Part shown: piece by piece, positions 9,414 to 16,767 of the stretch | How positions within the stretch are numbered: position 1 is the stretch's first letter | How the letters are laid out: every line of letters begins with the position of its first letter | DNA from: an uncultured Negativicutes bacterium | GTDB lineage: Bacteria; Bacillota; Negativicutes; Acidaminococcales; Acidaminococcaceae | Assembly (NCBI GenBank): GCA_947074185.1 | Contig: CAMTOO010000012.1 | Coordinates: forward strand, 1 to 36,090 | DNA: 36,090 nt | Direction of reading: 5' to 3' | Program-made: the position numbers and the translations under genes | Notes under the pieces: model-generated | Database searches by the model: none | Told to the model about the DNA's origin: nothing | The model's input: only the letters and a program-made list of their open reading frames with translations

Positions 9414-9489
9414 TTTTAAGGCAGCAAGTCTTTCATATCTTGCTAAATGATTAAGTTATAAGCAGACTGCAAGTACGGCGGATATAAGA

Positions 9490-9523
9490 GGCGGTTATTA
9501 CCACACGGTGGTAACCGCCTTTT
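9490..9523 (+). terminator. Terminator after the autotransporter gene
   Basis: A 13-bp stem, GGCGGTTATTACC (9490-9502) with GGTGGTAACCGCC (9507-9519), includes two G-T wobbles and an ACAC loop and is followed by TTTT. It separates the adhesin from the siaD-like gene. Confidence 0.85.
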
Positions 9524-9527
9524 AAGG

Positions 9528-9533
9528 TATAAT
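9528..9533 (+). promoter_or_regulatory. -10 box upstream of the Sia-like operon
   Basis: A perfect TATAAT in the context AAGGTATAATGC lies 32 bases before ATG 9565. The expected -35 position falls inside the preceding terminator stem and is not a good match, so this is a weak or unusual promoter call. Confidence 0.4.
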
Positions 9534-9564
9534 GCTTTGCAACAAAATTTGAGGAGGTGAGCTC

Positions 9565-10296
9565 ATGGTAAATGATTTATTTAGTCGCGAAGAAGAGGTC
9601 TTGAAACAAGGCGAAAAGTATTTGCAATCAGTAACTGATGAAGCTGTTACTGCTGAATATGCTAAATTATTAAAAGAATATGGGCGCGTCCTCAAACAGT
9701 TGCGAAGAGTTACTAAAATATCTGATAGAACTACAGGGGAATTAAACAATAATAAGCTAGATTTAATTGACAAAGTACAATTTGATCCATTAACAGGGAT
9801 TTATAATCGTCGTTATATGGAAACTGCTTTGAAAAAAATATTACTAGCCTTAGCTGCTAATTCTGAAGACTTATGTATCATGATGCTTGATATTGATTTC
9901 TTTAAAAAATACAATGATACTTATGGTCATCAAGAAGGTGATGAATGCTTACGACAAGTGGCTCAATCTATTAGTAAAAGTATTCGCAAAGATGATTTTG
10001 TAGCGCGTTATGGTGGAGAAGAATTTATTGTGGTATTACCTAAAGCGAATGATTCTGGAGCTAGATTAGTTGCAGAAAAAATTTTAACAGGTATTCGAAG
10101 TTTAAAAATTCCTCATAAAGCAAGCGAGGTTGCTGATTATGTAACTATTTCTATTGGGATTGTTCAAGATAAAGTAACAGATCCTAACGTTGTTAGTACA
10201 TATATAAAAACAGCAGATAGCGCATTGTATGTTTCAAAGAATTCAGGCAGAAATAGATTTACATTTAAAAACCTAAAAGGGGAGGATAAAATATGA
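9565..10296 (+). CDS. siaD: GGDEF diguanylate cyclase, SiaD-like
   Basis: The 243-residue cytosolic enzyme makes cyclic di-GMP from two GTP. Residues 1-68 form a helical, probably coiled-coil stalk with YAKLLKEYGRVLKQ and ISDRTTGELN, the pattern seen in front of SiaD-type GGDEF domains. The GGDEF domain begins at FDPLTGIYNRRY (73-84). It has the metal-binding LDIDFF (108-113), an intact active-site GGEEF (150-154) and the inhibitory I-site RKDD (141-144) five residues before it. There is no membrane segment. ATG 9565 follows GAGGAGGTGA. Its stop overlaps the start of the siaB-like gene (ATGA), so the two are translationally coupled. By analogy to Pseudomonas SiaD, its activity should depend on binding unphosphorylated SiaC. 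Confidence 0.9.
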   Translation: MVNDLFSREEEVLKQGEKYLQSVTDEAVTAEYAKLLKEYGRVLKQLRRVTKISDRTTGELNNNKLDLIDKVQFDPLTGIYNRRYMETALKKILLALAANSEDLCIMMLDIDFFKKYNDTYGHQEGDECLRQVAQSISKSIRKDDFVARYGGEEFIVVLPKANDSGARLVAEKILTGIRSLKIPHKASEVADYVTISIGIVQDKVTDPNVVSTYIKTADSALYVSKNSGRNRFTFKNLKGEDKI

Positions 10297-10853
10297 ATAG
10301 TCTATTAGATTTTTATCGTTTTGTTAAAGATAAAGACATTAATATTATCTATAGCGGTCCTATTTGGAGTAACGGTGTAGAAGGTATTGGTGATACTTTA
10401 AAACGTCGCTTAGAGTTCGATGATTTGCCACTACCAACTTCACAAGCAGTATTTTCTGTATTCGTAGAGCAAATGAATAACATGCTTATGTATTCTGCAG
10501 AAAAATTTGTTGCTCCAGCAGTTATGGACGAAAAACAAGCTGCTACAGCTACAGGAATTTTTCTCTTAAGTTGCAGAGGTAAACAATATTTTGTTCAATC
10601 AGGCAATGTTTTACGTAATGATCAAGTAAATATTATGAAAGATAAAATTGATTATTTAAATACGTTAGATAAACAAGAATTACGTAAATTCTATAAGCAA
10701 AAATTGCGTGAAGAAAATGACAATCCTGAAAGCAGGGGAGGCGGAATAGGGCTGGTTGAAATTGCTAAACGTGCTAGTTCAAAAATTGATTATTCTTTTG
10801 AACGATATGATGATGCACATTCATTTTTTACAATGAGTGTAACAATAGAGTAG
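10293..10853 (+). CDS. siaB: SiaB-like protein kinase (DUF6272)
   Basis: The 186-residue soluble protein resembles the SiaB family, GHKL-fold ATPases that phosphorylate SiaC. The ATP-binding N-box is FVEQMNNMLMYS at residues 57-68, and the glycine-rich G-box is RGGGIGLVEIAKRAS at 148-162. Length and motif placement fit the family. ATG 10293 overlaps the siaD-like stop codon by four bases and is preceded by GGGGAGG. The siaC-like gene starts 14 bases after its stop. In Pseudomonas, SiaB phosphorylation of SiaC lowers diguanylate cyclase activity, and the same antagonism to the downstream phosphatase is inferred here. Confidence 0.8.
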   Translation: MNSLLDFYRFVKDKDINIIYSGPIWSNGVEGIGDTLKRRLEFDDLPLPTSQAVFSVFVEQMNNMLMYSAEKFVAPAVMDEKQAATATGIFLLSCRGKQYFVQSGNVLRNDQVNIMKDKIDYLNTLDKQELRKFYKQKLREENDNPESRGGGIGLVEIAKRASSKIDYSFERYDDAHSFFTMSVTIE

Positions 10854-10867
10854 AGGGAGGATATAAT

Positions 10868-11251
10868 ATGTTAAATAGATTAGAAAAAGAGAAAACTGGC
10901 TCTACGCCTTATATCCTTTTTGATGCAGACCAGCATTATATGAAGTTTGCGGGAGAGTCATTTCACGAAAATGTTATCGAGTTTTATGGGGAAATAGATA
11001 GTAATTTAGGGGAATATATGGCTACTGATTTTGGTAAATTTACTTTTGATTGCGAACTTACCTATTTTAATAGCTCTACAGCAAAACTTTTACTTAATAT
11101 GCTTTTAGGCATGGATGATGCCATTGCAGGGACGGATAAAGAAGTAATTGTAAATTGGATTACAACAGAAGATAATGACATTATTATTGAATGCGGGGAA
11201 GACTTTGAGGAAGAAGTGGAGAACATTCAGTTTAATATAATTATGAAATAG
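10868..11251 (+). CDS. siaC: SiaC-like regulatory phosphoprotein (DUF1987)
   Basis: This 127-residue protein fits the SiaC/DUF1987 family. These are small STAS-like partner proteins that switch a diguanylate cyclase according to their phosphorylation state. Visible family blocks are FAGESFHENVIEFYGE at residues 27-42 and LTYFNSSTAKLLLNML at 64-79. The NSST at 68-71 occupies the place of the phosphorylated Thr in the Pseudomonas NTSS motif, so Ser69 is the likely phosphosite (inference by alignment from memory). The gene lies between the kinase-like and phosphatase-like genes with gaps of 14 and 18 bases and has a GAGGGAGG ribosome binding site. Confidence 0.85.
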   Translation: MLNRLEKEKTGSTPYILFDADQHYMKFAGESFHENVIEFYGEIDSNLGEYMATDFGKFTFDCELTYFNSSTAKLLLNMLLGMDDAIAGTDKEVIVNWITTEDNDIIIECGEDFEEEVENIQFNIIMK

Positions 11252-11269
11252 ACTCGATAGGAGGCAGTT

Positions 11270-13348
11270 ATGTTGGATGGATTAGGCTTGGAAACTAACG
11301 AAGATAAATGCGTCGGTTGTAATAAATGCATTTTTGTGTGCCCGACACATGCTAATGATGCTTATTTAACTCATGAAGCTAACCGCATCCATGTGAATGA
11401 TGATTTGTGTATTCGTTGCGGTGAATGTATGGATGTTTGCGACCATGCCGCTAGGGAAATAACAGATGATACAGTACGCTTTTTTGATGATTTAAGTAAA
11501 GGCGAGGAAATATCTATTATTGCAGCTCCTGCAATTAAACACAACATTCCTGAATACAATAAATTATTTGGATATCTAAAAAGCTTGGGTGTAAAAGTTT
11601 TTTATGATGTTTCTTATGGTGCGGATATTACTACTTGGGGTTATATTAAAGCCTATACTGAACATGGCGCGGAATCTATGATTGCGCAACCTTGTCCTGT
11701 AATAGTAAATTATATTGAACATTTTCAACCATCTTTAATAAAACAATTAGCTCCTGTCCATAGCCCTGCTATGTGCACTGCTATTTATATGAAAAAGTAT
11801 CGAGAAATTTCTGGAAAAATTGCTTTCCTATCTCCTTGTATTAGCAAAAGTAATGAATTCGAAGATCCTAATACCCATGGTATGATTTCTTATAATGTTA
11901 CTTACAAAGAGTTATTAAAGTATTTGGCTGATAAAAAAGTTGATTTGGCAGATTATCCTGAAATTAATTTTGATAATGTTGAAGGTAGCTTAGGTTTTAC
12001 TTTTTCTCGCCCTGGCGGATTAAGAGAAAATGTTAAATTATATTTGGGAAGTACTCTTTGGATTAAGCAAATTGAGGGTATTAAAAATGTTCAGCACTAT
12101 TTTGTAGAATATGAAAAAAGAGTTGCTGAAGGAAAACCAGTACCACAACTGATAGATGTATTAAATTGCGAACATGGTTGCAATGTTGGCACAGGTACTA
12201 ATAAAACTTTAGAAATCGATCAAATCGATTATCAAACTAATCAAATGAAGTATAAGCTCGAAAAACGTCAAGCAGAAGAGCTTATGGCTTATTTTGATAA
12301 AACACTCACCTATGAAGATTTTGTACGTTCTTATAATGATAAGAGCCATGTTCAAGTTAAAGCTACTGAGAAGCAGTTAGAAGAAGTGTTTACGCGTCTT
12401 GAAAAATACACTCCAGCGGAACGCAAAATTAATTGTTTCGCCTGTGGTTATGGTAATTGTTATGATTTTGCTAATGCAGTAGCTTTGGGTCAAAATCATA
12501 TTGAAAATTGCTTTAATTATTCTCAAAAACTTTTACATGAACAAGCTCTTGAAATTCATGATAAGAATGAAGCAATTGTTTCTAGTTTAGAATATGCTAG
12601 TAAAATTCAGCGTAATCTGTTACCAGCACGTGATGCTTTTGATAAAAGTTTCCACGATTATGAGGTGCTTTGGCATCCTAAAGATATTGTAGGCGGAGAT
12701 ATTTATTGGTTTAGACAATTTGAAGATGGGGCACTCCTTTGTGTTTGTGATTGCACAGGTCATGGCACTCCTGGCGCGTTGCTTACAATGTTAGTTGCAA
12801 CAACTTTAGATAGTATAATCAATAAAGATAATTATTCTGATTTAGGTTCTGTTATGATGAATTTGGATAAACGCATGGTAGAAGTACTTAATGTTGTTGA
12901 GAAAAATCATCATGCGGGCTGGAAGAATACAACATCCATCAATGATGGTGCTGATTTAGCTCTACTTTGTATCAAGAAAACTGGCGAAATCACTATTGCT
13001 GCTGGCAATACACATGTATTTATTTGTGATGGCAAGGAAGTACAAGATATTAAAGGGCAAAAAATTCACGTTGGTGAAGGGTTGATTACAAGTCCTGAGA
13101 TGATTGAAATTTCTACTATTAAAAATAGTCCAAATTTAAAATACTATGTAGCGTCTGATGGTCTTTTTGATCAAATTGGTGCTGCAAGTGGTATTCCTTT
13201 TGGCTATCGAAAATTCAAGAGTATTATTAATGAAAAACATGATGCTGCTCTTAAAGATATTTTTGAAGAAGTGTGGTGCGAGTTTGAGGCTCATAGAGGC
13301 GAAGAATGTCGCAGAGATGACGTAGCTTTTGTAGGATTCGTTCCTTAA
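11270..13348 (+). CDS. Fe-S / [FeFe]-hydrogenase-like sensor fused to PP2C (SpoIIE) phosphatase
   Basis: The 692-residue cytosolic protein has four parts. Residues 12-60 hold a two-cluster ferredoxin (Cys14/17/20/24 and Cys47/50/53/57). Residues about 75-340 resemble the [FeFe]-hydrogenase large-subunit domain, with Cys142 in QPCP, Cys190 in SPCISK, and Cys300 and Cys304 in CEHGC, the four positions that hold the H-cluster cubane. The neighbouring proton-transfer Cys of true hydrogenases is Pro141 here. A further Fe-S domain has Cys389/392/397/414. After a helical linker (415-450) comes a SpoIIE-type PP2C phosphatase with VGGD (474-477), DCTGHGTPG (494-502), Asp562, ASDGLFD (628-634) and RRDD (681-684). 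It closes the siaD-siaB-siaC operon and takes the place of SiaA, the SiaC phosphatase, with a redox or H2 sensor in place of a membrane sensor. Catalytic hydrogenase activity is unlikely. Confidence 0.88.
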   Translation: MLDGLGLETNEDKCVGCNKCIFVCPTHANDAYLTHEANRIHVNDDLCIRCGECMDVCDHAAREITDDTVRFFDDLSKGEEISIIAAPAIKHNIPEYNKLFGYLKSLGVKVFYDVSYGADITTWGYIKAYTEHGAESMIAQPCPVIVNYIEHFQPSLIKQLAPVHSPAMCTAIYMKKYREISGKIAFLSPCISKSNEFEDPNTHGMISYNVTYKELLKYLADKKVDLADYPEINFDNVEGSLGFTFSRPGGLRENVKLYLGSTLWIKQIEGIKNVQHYFVEYEKRVAEGKPVPQLIDVLNCEHGCNVGTGTNKTLEIDQIDYQTNQMKYKLEKRQAEELMAYFDKTLTYEDFVRSYNDKSHVQVKATEKQLEEVFTRLEKYTPAERKINCFACGYGNCYDFANAVALGQNHIENCFNYSQKLLHEQALEIHDKNEAIVSSLEYASKIQRNLLPARDAFDKSFHDYEVLWHPKDIVGGDIYWFRQFEDGALLCVCDCTGHGTPGALLTMLVATTLDSIINKDNYSDLGSVMMNLDKRMVEVLNVVEKNHHAGWKNTTSINDGADLALLCIKKTGEITIAAGNTHVFICDGKEVQDIKGQKIHVGEGLITSPEMIEISTIKNSPNLKYYVASDGLFDQIGAASGIPFGYRKFKSIINEKHDAALKDIFEEVWCEFEAHRGEECRRDDVAFVGFVP

Positions 13349-13370
13349 TATTGTTGGGTGAGTGTGAAAA

Positions 13371-13407
13371 AGAGAGTTGTGGCTATTGCTGCAACTCTCT
13401 TTGCTTT
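13371..13407 (+). terminator. Terminator after the Sia-like operon
   Basis: AGAGAGTTG (13371-13379) pairs perfectly with CAACTCTCT (13392-13400), with a 12-base loop. The T-tract is short (TTTGCTTT), so efficiency may be moderate. Confidence 0.7.
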
Positions 13408-13441
13408 CGGGATAATAGTTTTTATTTTATTTTAAAAGTGG

Positions 13442-13447
13442 TATAAT
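13442..13447 (+). promoter_or_regulatory. -10 box for the DUF805 gene pair
   Basis: TATAAT at 13442-13447 lies in the context GTGGTATAATG. It overlaps the first in-frame ATG of the downstream reading frame, which excludes that ATG as the start. No convincing -35 is visible. Confidence 0.5.
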
Positions 13448-13478
13448 GAAATATAAGATTAAAACTGGAGGGATACCT

Positions 13479-14162
13479 ATGGGGTTTATTAAAAATACTT
13501 TTTGGAGTTTTAGTGGTCGTTTAAATAGAATGGCCTATTTTACAAGGTTTTTTATTTTAGTATTAATTGGTCCGGCTATACACTATGTTTTGGGTATGGT
13601 TTTTGGTTATGAAAATATTGCATCAAATGCAAAAGGGTTCGCGTCCACTCTTACTATGCTAATAGAAGGTGTTTGGGGATTTCTAACAAGTCTTGCAACG
13701 ATTTCTTTAATGACAAGACGTTTGCACGATCTTAACCATAGTGGTTGGTGGCAATTATTATTCTTCATTCCATTTTGTACTGCTGTAGTAGCTTGCATGT
13801 TTATGTTTTTTGGCATGGCAGCTTCTAGTGCAGGTTCTGGCTTGATGGCATTAGGTGTAAGTATTATTGGTATTGCTTTAATATTCTTTACTTTATTATT
13901 TAGCTTATGCTTTAAACTTTATGTTTTATTCTTCAAAGGTACAGATGGTCCTAATGATTATGGTCCAGATCCGCTTAAACCAGATTACGTAACTCCTGGT
14001 GTTCCTGTATCGGAAATGCAAAAAGTTCAAGAAACTCCTGCGGAACCAGTTAAAACTGAAGAAGTTAAACCTGTCGTTGAAGAGTCTAAGCCTGAAGAAA
14101 CACCTGCAGAACCAAAACCTGAAACAGAGGAAAAACCTGTGGATGGCGAAAAAACTGAATAA
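13479..14162 (+). CDS. DUF805 membrane protein with acidic Pro/Glu tail
   Basis: The 227-residue inner-membrane protein has the DUF805 opening FWSFSGRLNRMAYF and the conserved RRLHDLNHSGWW segment between its first and second pairs of hydrophobic helices. It ends its membrane part with KGTDGPNDYGPDPL, also typical. The last about 50 residues are a hydrophilic tail rich in Pro, Glu and Lys, not part of the family core. I place the start at ATG 13479 after CTGGAGGG. An in-frame ATG 33 bases upstream lies inside the promoter -10 box. A paralogue lacking the tail follows 49 bases downstream. DUF805 function is not established. Confidence 0.85.
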   Translation: MGFIKNTFWSFSGRLNRMAYFTRFFILVLIGPAIHYVLGMVFGYENIASNAKGFASTLTMLIEGVWGFLTSLATISLMTRRLHDLNHSGWWQLLFFIPFCTAVVACMFMFFGMAASSAGSGLMALGVSIIGIALIFFTLLFSLCFKLYVLFFKGTDGPNDYGPDPLKPDYVTPGVPVSEMQKVQETPAEPVKTEEVKPVVEESKPEETPAEPKPETEEKPVDGEKTE

Positions 14163-14211
14163 GTTATTTAAACGATATCGTGAGTAATAGATAAAAGTGG
14201 GGGGGATTTTT

Positions 14212-14736
14212 ATGAGTGATTTAAAAAGCACGTTTTTTACATTTGATGGTCGCTTAAACAGATGGAAATTTTTTAAATACAATGCGATTCTTTGGATAAT
14301 TGGAGCTGTTTTGCAAGCTATTGCAGCGGCAATGTTTCCATCAGTTGTTACGACAGCTACAACAACACAAAATGTGCCAGGTGTAATGGGTGTAATCCTT
14401 GGTGTTTGGGGGCTTGTAACAGCAGTAGCATCCATTTCTCTTGCTTGTAGACGTTTACATGACTTGAATTGTAGTGGTTGGTGGCAATTATTACCAATTG
14501 GGGCGATACTTATTTTTATATTCGCTGTTGTGGGTATTAGTATTTTCACTGGAGTTGTTAGTGAAGGTGGAAGTCAGCAAATAGTTGGTGCATTTCTTGG
14601 AAGTTTCCTCTTGGGCTGGCTTGCATTATTTATTTTTAATTTGGGATATATGATTTTCCTTTACTGCATAAAGGGTACAGAAGGACCTAATAAATATGGC
14701 GAAGATCCATTAGCATTTGTTGAAACAAATCTTTGA
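14212..14736 (+). CDS. DUF805 membrane protein (second copy)
   Basis: The 174-residue inner-membrane protein is a paralogue of the preceding gene. It has TFDGRLNRWKFFKY near the N-terminus, RRLHDLNCSGWW in the middle, and KGTEGPNKYGEDPL near the end, with four hydrophobic segments. It lacks the Pro/Glu tail. The start is ATG 14212. A GTG five codons earlier overlaps the GGGGGGG ribosome binding site and is not credible. The pair probably arose by tandem duplication and shares a transcript, because no terminator lies between them. Function is unknown. Confidence 0.85.
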   Translation: MSDLKSTFFTFDGRLNRWKFFKYNAILWIIGAVLQAIAAAMFPSVVTTATTTQNVPGVMGVILGVWGLVTAVASISLACRRLHDLNCSGWWQLLPIGAILIFIFAVVGISIFTGVVSEGGSQQIVGAFLGSFLLGWLALFIFNLGYMIFLYCIKGTEGPNKYGEDPLAFVETNL

Positions 14737-14744
14737 TTAACTAA

Positions 14745-14774
14745 AAAAGCTACTAGCATTTGCTAGTAGCTTTT
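14745..14774. terminator. Bidirectional terminator between convergent genes
   Basis: AAAAGCTACTAGCA (14745-14758) and TGCTAGTAGCTTTT (14761-14774) form a near-perfect palindrome with A- and T-tracts on each side. It serves the DUF805 pair on the plus strand and the pentapeptide gene on the minus strand. Confidence 0.9.
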
Positions 14775-14777
14775 ATT

Positions 14778-15524
14778 TTATTTGAAAATAGCTGTGTCGT
14801 TTATGGCATTTCCCCAAACAACATTTTGTAAATTTGCATTTTTTAGAATGGTATCATTCAAGGTTGCTTTTTCAAAAGTAGTATCGGCTAAATTGGCATT
14901 GACCAAATTTCCTTTACTAAGAGTTGCACCTGTAAAATTCGCGTCTTTAGCTTGCAGATGATTTGCTTTTACATAGTAGAGATTGGCGTTTACAAAGCGA
15001 GCTTTTTCAACAGTTGCTTTAAAAAACCAAGTATATGCTAAATTAGCTTGGGTAAAATCAGCACTAGTGCCAGTTACTAAATCAAAATTGCTTTCTTGTA
15101 AATCTGCATAGTAGAAAGTAGCATTAGTGATATTTGCTGCTTTAAAACTTGATCTAAAACCGTTTAAATGGCTTAAATCACTGCCTGTTAGATTACTGCT
15201 GCCAAATTCAATGTAGCGACCTGAGGCATTTTTAAAATTTGTGTTTTGAAGATTTGCTTCGACAAAACGTGTGCGAGTTAATTTAGTATCTGCTAAATTT
15301 GCATTTTCCAAATTTGTTTTAAAGAGCCTTGCGCCAGAAAGATTAGCGCCAGAAAGATTGGCTCCGGAAAGGTCTAAGTTAGATAAATCAGCACCTGTTA
15401 AGTCGCCATTTGGACAACTGCCAGTTGCTCTAAGGTAGTTATAATCATCTGAACTATAGGCAAAGGCGGAACTTACAAGAGCGATATTTATTATTAAGGT
15501 AAGAAAAACTAGATGTTTTTTCAT
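14778..15524 (-). CDS. Exported pentapeptide-repeat protein
   Basis: The 248-residue protein has a clear Sec signal peptide (MKKHLVFL... ending SSAFA, cleaved near residue 22) and no lipobox Cys at the cleavage site. From residue about 43 to the end it is built of A(D/N)LxX pentapeptide repeats such as GADLS, GANLS, NANLA and EANLQ. These predict a right-handed quadrilateral beta-helix, here located in the periplasm or secreted. It is the second gene of a minus-strand pair. An AGGAGG ribosome binding site lies in the 8-base gap after the HAD gene stop. Most characterised pentapeptide proteins are cytosolic, so the export is notable; no function can be assigned. Confidence 0.88.
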   Translation of the reverse strand: MKKHLVFLTLIINIALVSSAFAYSSDDYNYLRATGSCPNGDLTGADLSNLDLSGANLSGANLSGARLFKTNLENANLADTKLTRTRFVEANLQNTNFKNASGRYIEFGSSNLTGSDLSHLNGFRSSFKAANITNATFYYADLQESNFDLVTGTSADFTQANLAYTWFFKATVEKARFVNANLYYVKANHLQAKDANFTGATLSKGNLVNANLADTTFEKATLNDTILKNANLQNVVWGNAINDTAIFK

Positions 15525-15532
15525 TGTTCCTC

Positions 15533-16222
15533 CTAATTATTGATAAGTTTAGCAAAATCTTCTGGATTTGCTGGAAGTTCGTCTAATATTTTCCAAGGTT
15601 CGTAGACGGACATTTCTTCTGCTGTATGTTCTGAGCCTGCAAGAAGCAAAATACATCGCGCTCCAATGCTATGAGCACATTTAATATCTGCTGCAGTATC
15701 GCCGATGAAGATAAGATCATCAGGAGTTGCTGTTGCATCAGAGATTTTGATACGGTTAAGAAGAATTCTTGCTAATTCGTTGCGATCTTCGCTTAAATCG
15801 CCGTAGGCACCATGTGTAAAATTAAAGTATTGATTTATCTTGTAATGTTCTAATTTTGCATGAGCTCCAATGCTAGTATTGCCTGAAAGGATGATGTTTT
15901 CCCAATCTGGCAAGTTGCTTTGTACGTATTTAAGAGTTGTCTCTACATTTGGCATAAGGTGACCTTGATGAGAGACTAAATTTTCTTTTAAATATTTGTG
16001 ATAGTTAATTAAAAGACTTGCTGCATCTGCACTAGTGCAACGGCCTTTAATGTCTGTAATAATATCTTTAACAATTTGGGAATCAGTGCGTCCTGCTAAA
16101 GAGTAAGAAAACTCGTAATCGTCTTTGAAAAAACGTACTTTAATTGCTTGTTTTAAGGCATCCATGCCAGCACGTTTAGTTAAAAGTAATGTGCCATCTA
16201 TATCCCATACTAAATATTTCAT
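15533..16222 (-). CDS. HAD-superfamily hydrolase, phosphoglycolate phosphatase-like
   Basis: The 229-residue cytosolic enzyme has the four HAD motifs. The nucleophile loop is VWDIDGTLL with Asp7 and Asp9. Motif II is the Ser/Thr in ILSGNTS, a Lys lies in the following helix region, and the metal-binding loop is FIGDTAADIKCA. A helical cap lies between motifs I and II, as in the Gph/phosphatase subfamily. Start ATG 16222 follows GGAGGAAT on the minus strand. It is the first gene of a two-gene unit with the exported pentapeptide protein. The natural substrate cannot be read from sequence; phosphoglycolate is only one possibility. Confidence 0.85.
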   Translation of the reverse strand: MKYLVWDIDGTLLLTKRAGMDALKQAIKVRFFKDDYEFSYSLAGRTDSQIVKDIITDIKGRCTSADAASLLINYHKYLKENLVSHQGHLMPNVETTLKYVQSNLPDWENIILSGNTSIGAHAKLEHYKINQYFNFTHGAYGDLSEDRNELARILLNRIKISDATATPDDLIFIGDTAADIKCAHSIGARCILLLAGSEHTAEEMSVYEPWKILDELPANPEDFAKLINN

Positions 16223-16324
16223 GTTATTCCTCCAAAATATGTATAATTAATTGTACCTTAAAACAAAAGATAATTCCAGTATAGATATTTTTAAAAATTT
16301 AACTTACATAAATTAATGGCAATA

Positions 16325-16333
16325 TGCTATAAT
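16325..16333 (+). promoter_or_regulatory. Extended -10 promoter for the DUF190 gene
   Basis: TGCTATAAT at 16325-16333 is a perfect extended -10 element. A weak -35-like TTACAT lies 18 bases upstream of the TATAAT. Confidence 0.55.
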
Positions 16334-16380
16334 TAATAAAAGCGACATACATAACAAATCTTTTACAGGGGGTGTTTTAT

Positions 16381-16758
16381 ATGGAATTTAGACAATTAAC
16401 ATTACTGAAAATTTATACTGCAGAGGATGTAGTATATAATGAAAAACCTTTTTATAAGGCTGTTTTAGAGGAAGCTCGAAGATTAAAATTAGCGGGTGGT
16501 ACTTTGAGTCGTGCAGAACAAGGCTACGCTACAGAAACGCGTGGTACAGGTGGTGTAGTGCAAAACTTTTTTGGTGGTGTGCCTAATTTACCTATTATAA
16601 TAGAGATTGTTGATAATAAAGAACATATAGAATTGTTATTCCCTTTTTTAGAAAAAGCTGGAGATAAACATTTCCTTGCTGTAACAACAGAGGTAACAGC
16701 TTTACAAACTAAATATGTAGTTGAAAATAAATTAAGATTAGAAGAAGCTCGTAAGTAG
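16381..16758 (+). CDS. DUF190 family PII-like protein
   Basis: The 125-residue cytosolic protein fits the DUF190 family, whose members adopt a PII-like ferredoxin fold. It has the early KIYTAEDVVYNEKPFYKAV segment with the helix ARRLKLAGGTLSRA, then PIIIEIVDNKEHIELLFPFL, in the expected order and length. The start is ATG 16381 after AGGGGGTG. A GTG nine bases upstream overlaps that ribosome binding site and is less likely. The stop is followed after nine bases by a DUF697-like gene, so the two are likely cotranscribed. DUF190 proteins are often associated with fluoride exporters (CrcB) or transport genes, but no crcB is present here. The ligand is unknown. Confidence 0.8.
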   Translation: MEFRQLTLLKIYTAEDVVYNEKPFYKAVLEEARRLKLAGGTLSRAEQGYATETRGTGGVVQNFFGGVPNLPIIIEIVDNKEHIELLFPFLEKAGDKHFLAVTTEVTALQTKYVVENKLRLEEARK

Positions 16759-16767
16759 GAGTAAATA

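Noticed and set aside
11270-13348. Catalytic [FeFe]-hydrogenase
   Set aside because: The proton-transfer Cys is replaced by Pro141, the domain is shortened, and it is fused to a phosphatase within a signalling operon. A sensor role fits better.
13446-13478. Upstream ATG for the first DUF805 gene
   Set aside because: It lies inside the TATAAT of the promoter, and ATG 13479 has a proper ribosome binding site and family-typical N-terminus.
13926-14549. A 207-residue minus-strand open frame opposite both DUF805 genes
   Set aside because: It spans two real genes and their gap in antisense, and its composition is that of a shadow of membrane-protein codons.
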